Source of the DNA: Chloranthus sessilifolius
Taxonomy: Eukaryota > Streptophyta > Magnoliopsida > Chloranthales > Chloranthaceae
DNA: 64,000 nt
Direction: 5' to 3'
Assembly (NCBI GenBank): GCA_021018995.1
Contig: CM037593.1
Span: 42,731,810 to 42,795,809, forward strand
In this document: one piece after another, positions 56,086-64,000 of the stretch
Numbering within the stretch: the stretch's first letter is position 1
Layout: each line of letters starts with the position of its first letter
Program-made: the position numbers and the translations under genes
The notes under the pieces: model-generated
Seen by the model: the letters and a program-made list of their open reading frames with translations, nothing else
What the model was told of the DNA's origin: nothing
Database searches by the model: none

Positions 56086-57424
56086 AGAATTGTCTTTCAC
56101 AATAGAGTTGAAGCATTTAACTGCATCATTCTTGTTGTTTAAAATGAAAAGTCTATTCTTTGACATCTCTACCTTTACAATGACATTATTATTATTATTT
56201 TTAATAACAAGAGTGTGGTCCTTCATGTGTATATTATAACCCTTTTCTAAGAGTTGTCCCAAACTCAGAGTATTGCTTCGCATTACGGGAATATAAATAT
56301 ATTGATGATCACCATTTTTCAATTGAATCATAATTTTTCCCTTTCCTTTTACTGGAGTTTTAGATAAGTCGCCAAACGTCACATCACCTTTTACCGACTC
56401 ATCAAACTCGGTAAACATTTCTTTTTCACCACACATATGATTACTGGCCCCAGTATTAAGAAACCAAGTGGTTTGATTTCTTGATTCATCTCCCTTATAT
56501 GCAAGTAACACAGTAGTTACTTGGTCAACCTTTTCTTCAGAGAGATTAGCTTGTTCATCAATATTATTTGTAGATTTACTTCTACATTCATGACTATAGT
56601 GATCAAACTTTTGACAATTGTAATATTTGACATGTGATTTATCATACCTTGGCTTGTATGATGAATTGAAAAGATCTCTATGACCTCTTCCTCTTTGGCC
56701 TCGTCCTCGTTCATTTGAAAAACCATCATGATCACCACATCCCTTTTCGTTATGGTAATTACCATAGTCACCACGAGTAAAACGTCTGCCTCGATATTCT
56801 CTATCACGTCCTCTAAAGTTCTTTTTATCTTCTTTAAGGACCAATTTGCTTTGCAAAGCTTGCTCTACTTCTTCATTAGAGTTTTGTTTCATTCTTTATT
56901 CATGGGCTTCAAGTGATTCCATGAGTTCATCTATTGAAAGAGTGGACAAATCTTTCGCTTCTTCAATCGCCACTATATTGTGTTTAAATCGTTGTATCAA
57001 CGATCTTAGAATTTTTTTTATCACCCGCACATCCTTCATGCTTTCACCATTTCTCTTCATTTTGTTAACAATAATTAAAATGCGAGAAAAATATTTTAAA
57101 ATCGACTCACTTTTATTCATACAAATGGATTCAAGCTCGAAGAGCTTGAAGATTAACCTTTTTTGTTTTATCAACTCCTTTGAATGAATTTTGCAAGATC
57201 TCCCGAGCTTGTTTAGACGATGTGGCATTTGATATTTTTTTGAAAATTGACATTTCAACTCCTTGGTAGATTAAGAAAAGTGATTTCTCATCTTTCTTTC
57301 GTACCTCTTTCAATGTCTCTTTTTGAGTTGTCGTAAGTGTCGCTTCCGCTTGTGGTGATTTCGGTTCATTGTAGCCGTTATCGACTATGTCCCACAAATC
57401 TTGCGATCCTAGCAAGTCTTTCAT
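56086..57424 (-). pseudogene. Copia gag and protease
   Basis: Gag begins near 57424 with a [15 protein letters not shown] UBN2/Copia-gag part and continues through KVNLQALRA and FELE-I (frame change near 57200). An Arg/Gly-rich basic region and a knuckle follow, in which the first Cys is Tyr (YYNCQKFDHYSHEC). The protease motif is WFLNTGASNHMCG, with Asn in place of the catalytic Asp. The pre-integrase region starts (DNSW) and then jumps to RT sequence near 56085. Confidence 0.88.
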
Positions 57425-57511
57425 TTGGATGCACCAATTAACATAGATTTCTTTTGTTAAGACTGGAATTTAGGGCTGAATCATATTCGCTATCTTCCTT
57501 AATCAAATGGG

Positions 57512-57523
57512 GCTTTGATACCA
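57512..57523 (-). promoter_or_regulatory. Primer-binding site of short Copia, tRNA-Met type
   Basis: The minus strand reads TGGTATCAAAGC, one base off the initiator tRNA-Met complement, three bases after the LTR. Confidence 0.85.
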
Positions 57524-57526
57524 ATT

Positions 57527-57945
57527 TGAAGGAGATAAAATAGACCACCTTGTGCTGCTGCACTACAAAAGATTTCTTTATATTAAAAGAGCTTGCTAGC
57601 TACTAACACTTTAAACTTACTTTTCATTTAAAATATTCAACTTGTATGTTGCTACTCGGTTATACCAATATATATATAAGGATAAAAGTATATTAAAAAA
57701 GTAAAAGACACTTTGAAATATGAAAAGACACCTAGAACCTTGAAAAGACACCTAGGAAATTACTTCTAGGCAATGACTTCTAGGAAGCAAAACAAAATAA
57801 TTATTTCTCTCTTGAGAAATGAAAGGTTTTCTTGACAAATGAAAGGTCACCTTGTAACTTGAAAAAGTTACTTAAAGCATGTTCCAAAATAGTTTTTCAA
57901 GGTGTGCAACCCAAGACCCACTTTACTTGGGTTTATATTCCAACA
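57527..57945 (-). repeat. 5' LTR of short Copia
   Basis: 419 bp, minus strand TGTTGGAATATAAAC...TTATCTCCTTCA. Confidence 0.95.
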
Positions 57946-58150
57946 ATTATTGCGGAGGGAGTTCTTGGATGTGGATTAAATCATCTAGTGTCAAATCATC
58001 AAATGGGGAGATTTTTTCTTTCTCGATTTTTTGTTCCCCAGTCATCTCCTTTATGCCAATGATTTCCTTGTTTTCACCAAATGCTCCAAAACATATCTTA
58101 AAAATATTAATTTTTGTTTATAAATAAATACTCCTCATTAACCTGGCAAG

Positions 58151-58634
58151 TCATCAGTTATCATTACGTCAAAATGGGGAAAAAACTACTACAACAGTAT
58201 TAAAATAAGCCACTGCTTAAAATAGTGGTGCAATATACCACTGCCTAAAATAGTTTTTAAAAAAAATTAAATCAGTGGTTTAAATAAATCCTCCTCCTAT
58301 CACATGACTATCATTAAGTGCTCACGTGCCATATCGTCGGGCCCAACCACCCCCCTCTCATTTCAGTTTATATCACTAAGCATGCCCCGCCCTCTCATTT
58401 CGCATGCCTCTCTCAACCTGTCTTCTTCCCATCAAAACCCTAGCCTCTCTCTCTCTCTCTCGCTCGATCTCGACAAACTCTAACCTCTCTCTCGATCGAT
58501 CGACAAACCGTAGCCTCTCTCTCTCTCGATCTCGACAAACCCTAACCTCTCTCTCGATCAACCCTAGATTTTGAATCAAAGCTTTGGAAATATCGGGTTC
58601 CGGTTAGTTCTAGGGTTTCGCATTTTGTGTCGGT
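58151..58634 (+). promoter_or_regulatory. Upstream region and 5' leader of BSK-like fragment
   Basis: Contains short CCACTGCTTAAAATAGTGG-type inverted words (58205-58290). A CT-rich leader with several AACCCTAGCCTCTCTCT-like repeats (58425-58565) is typical of plant 5' untranslated regions, and AGGGTTTCGC just precedes the ATG. No clear TATA box. Confidence 0.45.
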
Positions 58635-61554
<2,920 letters not shown>

Positions 61555-62100
61555 TCATATATATATATATATGGGAAAATGGGTTCGAACCAATGGCGGT
61601 CACTCTGGGTTCAACCCCTAGATCACAAGCCGCATGACACATGATCACTGGTGGCTTACACCGTCCAAGGGTTCAGCTGATCCTAGAGGATTTGGACCTT
61701 TTTGTCCTTTCAAACCACAGGTCAAATATCTTGGTTCGCCACCTAAATCACTACGTCAAAATCATAAAAGAACCACTTTTTGCAATGTCAAAATAATTAC
61801 TGGTCAAGCAGTAATATAATAATCTACGGTTAAAATCAATAGTTTATTGAGTTAAGATAGTGGTTTATTTCATTAACCTGATCCCACGCCCAAAACTTGA
61901 CTACTTAAAAAAAAACCACTGCAATGCCTGGATAAAAGATCCCACGGGCGATTTTTTTTCTCTCGATCTCTTTATCTCTCGTCTTCCCTCCCTCGCCAAA
62001 AGCCCTAGCTATCGCCGACCACCCGTTGCAAATCGACGAACTGAATCTCAATCTCAAATCGGTTAACTCTGAGCTCCGATCTCTAGATCTTCTTCTCCTC
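61555..62100. other. (TA)n followed by unassigned sequence
   Basis: TATATATAT then GGGAAAATGGGTTCGAACC, similar in form to the TA-flanked edge at 10793 but without a matching inverted end. A CT-rich stretch at 61955-62000 and AGCCCTAGC resemble a plant 5' leader. Confidence 0.3.
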
Positions 62101-62275
62101 CTTCAAAGCTCTGTCAGACGACTCCATGGAAATCCTAGCTCCTTGGAAATCTTTGTTGCTCGATCATCTATTTCTCCTTCTTCAAATCTCTGCAAGACGA
62201 CTCCATGGAAACCCTAGCTCGCCGAAAATTGAGGTTACTCAATCTTCTTCTTCTCATTCTTCAAATCTCTGTAGA
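62101..62275. repeat. 79 bp tandem repeat, 2.2 copies
   Basis: CTTCAAA-CTCTG begins at 62101, 62180 and 62259; the first two units share GACGACTCCATGGAAA-CCTAGCTC. The 79-base period would shift a reading frame, which argues against coding. Confidence 0.85.
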
Positions 62276-62309
62276 TTTTCAACCAGTTTTGGCCTTGATC
62301 ATTTCATTA

Positions 62310-62374
62310 ATGGCAGATTCGAGTGAAACGAAGAAAATTTCAGCGTTTTCGGAGTCAAATTGCGTATTAAAAAG
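62310..62374 (+). CDS. Possible first coding exon of an unknown gene
   Basis: ATG at 62310 follows a CT-rich, CCCTAG-containing leader and opens about 21 codons (MADSSETKKISAFSESNCVLK). These run to AAAAAG|GTAGATC, a plausible splice donor near 62371. No family is recognised, and no following exon could be identified before the window ends. It may be chance. Confidence 0.2.
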
Positions 62375-63180
62375 GTAGATCTTTGAATATTTTTTATTTG
62401 AACTGCAATCTCGATTTCTATCTACCAAATTGTAAAACTAGGGTTTCTTGTTTGTGGAATGCTTTGTGTGGGGGATTCATGTGGAAGGGAGAAGATTGAG
62501 ATCTGAATCCTTCGACTACAATATTTACTTTGTGAATTGAATTTACAGTTTCTCCGATTTCTTGTCGCTTAAGCAATATTGTCCATTGGGATCACGACAG
62601 TATAATTGTCAGTCGTAAAAGAAGGTAACTTACGTGAAGTAATGGGGACCTCACATCTTGAACAAGTGATTTATCTAGGATCATAGGAAATTCTATTGAT
62701 TTTTTTTTTTCGATGAGTACCTTTGATTTCAGTTGGTCCACTATCTCTCTCATAGTACAATATAAGCGTGAACAATCATTCGACGATGTACACTTGGTAG
62801 ACCTGCCATTGATTTCAGCAATTATTTTTAGTAAAGAAGGCACGACCTTTCGAATTGTTAAGCTTTATGTGCCATCATCTACCTCAACTTCTTTATTGGC
62901 TACTTCATCCACACCATCATAAGTATGTTCTTCCGCCGCTCCTTTATATTATGTTTTTTTCAATCATCGACAATATTAATTTGTGTATCATGTTGTCTCG
63001 TAGGGCACTCAAATGATCAATATCCCTGTTCACAAAACCCAAAACAATTAAATTCTCCTAATGTTGTCTTGGGTTGCCATGTAGGGAAATAACTTGGTTA
63101 CTTCCATTGTTATTGAGGTTTAATGGAATAGGCACTAGTTTTGGCTTCTAGGATTTCTCCCTCGGCTAGATTCCTTTGTG
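62375..63180. other. Unassigned region
   Basis: Short ORFs on both strands at 62592-62922 have no recognised domain. TATTAC-like and T-run sequence; nothing else supported. Confidence 0.3.
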
Positions 63181-63188
63181 GTTGTCAT

Positions 63189-63364
63189 CAAGGATCAAAA
63201 TTTCGGCTGAAATTATCGGTTTCGGTCCCCACCGGAATAATAATTTGGGACTGAAATTTCGGTCATTTTTGTATGGGATTGAAATTTTCAGCTGAAATTT
63301 TGGTCCAAAATTTCGGTTTCAGTCCCCTCCGAAACCGAAACGAAACCCAAAAGTTTGATCCTTG
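63189..63364. mobile_element. hAT-type MITE, 176 bp, target duplication GTTGTCAT
   Basis: Starts CAAGGATCAAAATTTCGG and ends with an inverted TTTGATCCTTG. The octamer GTTGTCAT is repeated exactly at 63181-63188 and 63365-63372, as expected for hAT insertions. The interior is made of inverted GAAATTTCGGTC words. No ORF. Confidence 0.88.
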
Positions 63365-63372
63365 GTTGTCAT

Positions 63373-64000
63373 CAATGATATAAACAAAGAGAACATATTT
63401 GCCTCATGATCTTATGATTGATTTCGACTAAGAATTTCCTCTACTTTAGGGAGTCCAATGCTATTGCTATTGCTGTTGCTGGCAAGATTAATTCTAGAAT
63501 TTCTTAATGTTTCACTAAGGAGTTCAATGCTATTTCTGGGCAAGACATCCTAAAAGATTAGAAAATGGCAGCAATAGTTCTTTAAGCTTACTCTTAAAGA
63601 GAGATGGGAAGCTCCGCTGCAGACTTTTTAGAGTTCAACTTTTTCAAATGATTAGAAAAAGCACACCCTTGGCGAGGTACATCAATCTCTATGGACATAT
63701 TTCCTTGGAACTTATCTATGCATGGAAAATTGATCTGCCACTTGATGTATATGTGATGAATCTCTGCTTATGAAGAATCCAAATGTAGCCCTCTGCAAGT
63801 TCTGGAACCTTTTTATTTAGTATGTTCTCGCCTTACATGTATTGGGCTCTACATCCTTGGATCAATATGAGCATTGAATGGTATTATTTGGATACGCAAA
63901 CCACAGTATGGAACGATATGCAGCTGAACTACATTAAGAAGAAGACGATAAGAATGCAATTCAAGACACTTGGATATATGAGTATATCAGCTGAACTAGT
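63373..64000. other. Unassigned region to window end
   Basis: No recognisable gene, repeat or element end; a GAGTTCAATGCTAT phrase recurs near 63450 and 63520. Confidence 0.3.

Larger units (their letters stand above)
54940..57945 (-). mobile_element. Short Copia element with internal deletion, target duplication ATTAT
   Basis: Minus strand. The 5' LTR 57945-57527 (419 bp) and 3' LTR 55357-54940 (418 bp) are similar throughout, with TGTTGGAATA...CTCCTTCA ends. ATTAT is repeated exactly at 54935-54939 and 57946-57950. The PBS (TGGTATCAAAGC) and a polypurine tract (GGGTTTGAGAGGGAG) are in place. The internal part is only 2.17 kb: gag and protease fused by a deletion to the RT end and RNase H. 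It interrupts the LINE RT. Confidence 0.95.
53040..58150 (+). pseudogene. LINE ORF2 relic (endonuclease to RT), interrupted twice
   Basis: Plus strand, several frames. Endonuclease remnants lie around the MITE: MIEKVSEENGFDLTD-like at about 53168-53213 and HHLAPKSPDHCPL, matching the SDHxPL motif, at about 53680. A linker follows with WRQRFYFKWVKE-GG-K-FHA (54063-54125), an APGPDG-like AIGPNGYTGTFF (54364-54400), RT LKIDSFKSYDRIEWSFLF (54719-54775) and the GLCQGDPFSPC motif (54897-54930). The Copia at 54940 cuts in here. After it come a region ending in a FADD-like equivalent (NDFLVFT, about 58058) and decay. LINE ORF2 carries endonuclease and RT; here both are broken by stops and frameshifts. 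Confidence 0.8.

Noticed and set aside
58160..58300. ACTACTACAACAG and CCACTGC-TAAAATAGTGG words as a decayed CACTA element
   Set aside because: No matching inverted end and no 3 bp duplication could be found.
61565..61620. GGGTTCGAACC and GGGTTCAACCCC, resembling a tRNA T-arm
   Set aside because: No acceptor, D or anticodon arms can be placed around it.
62592..62922. Opposed ORFs of 83 and 69 codons
   Set aside because: Neither shows a recognisable domain, splice context or composition that would support a gene.

Overview
This is a stretch of nuclear DNA from a flowering plant, probably a eudicot. It is AT-rich and consists mostly of decayed transposable elements nested in one another. The only recognisable host gene is a broken 5' part of a brassinosteroid-signalling-kinase (BSK) family gene near the right end. 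No rRNA, tRNA, CRISPR or prokaryotic operon structure was seen. The species cannot be told from the sequence.

Layout. 1-3126: 3' end of a Ty3/gypsy element with its long terminal repeat (LTR). About 3430-9640: a Mutator-like (MULE) transposase relic on the minus strand with repeat arrays on both sides. 10765-14640: a cluster of TA-rich simple repeats and small inverted-repeat elements, one split by a solo LTR (11569-14108). 14800-15960: LINE relic, minus strand. 17742-28322: a minus-strand LTR element that has only a zinc-knuckle gag and a 3' accessory ORF, with no pol. 28500-29490: LINE ORF1 relic holding a CACTA-type MITE. 29706-33300: Athila/Tat-like gag, primer-binding site (PBS) and LTR, minus strand. 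33301 to about 53030: a SIRE/Maximus-like Copia element with pol and an extra ORF, truncated on the left by the Athila-like LTR and interrupted by a solo LTR (39180-41672) and by a complete 8.5 kb gypsy element (42290-50836, target duplication TGTTG). About 53040-58150: LINE ORF2 relic interrupted by a Tourist-like MITE and by a short internally deleted Copia element (54940-57945, target duplication ATTAT). 58635-59367: BSK-family fragment. 59368-64000: mostly unassigned, with short tandem duplications and a hAT-type MITE.

Two patterns run across the nest. First, several LTR families carry tandem clusters of their own short palindromic or GC-rich word. In the two elements that keep a 3' accessory ORF, the same word also clusters just upstream of that ORF. 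Second, five gypsy-type LTR families share a layout that looks like an intron inside the LTR. It has a GT donor after the GA-rich leader, the palindrome or tandem arrays inside, and an AG acceptor that opens in the same codon phase onto a short, often acidic, proline-containing reading frame. All coding regions of the mobile elements are broken by stops, frameshifts, deletions or lost catalytic residues; none looks able to act on its own.
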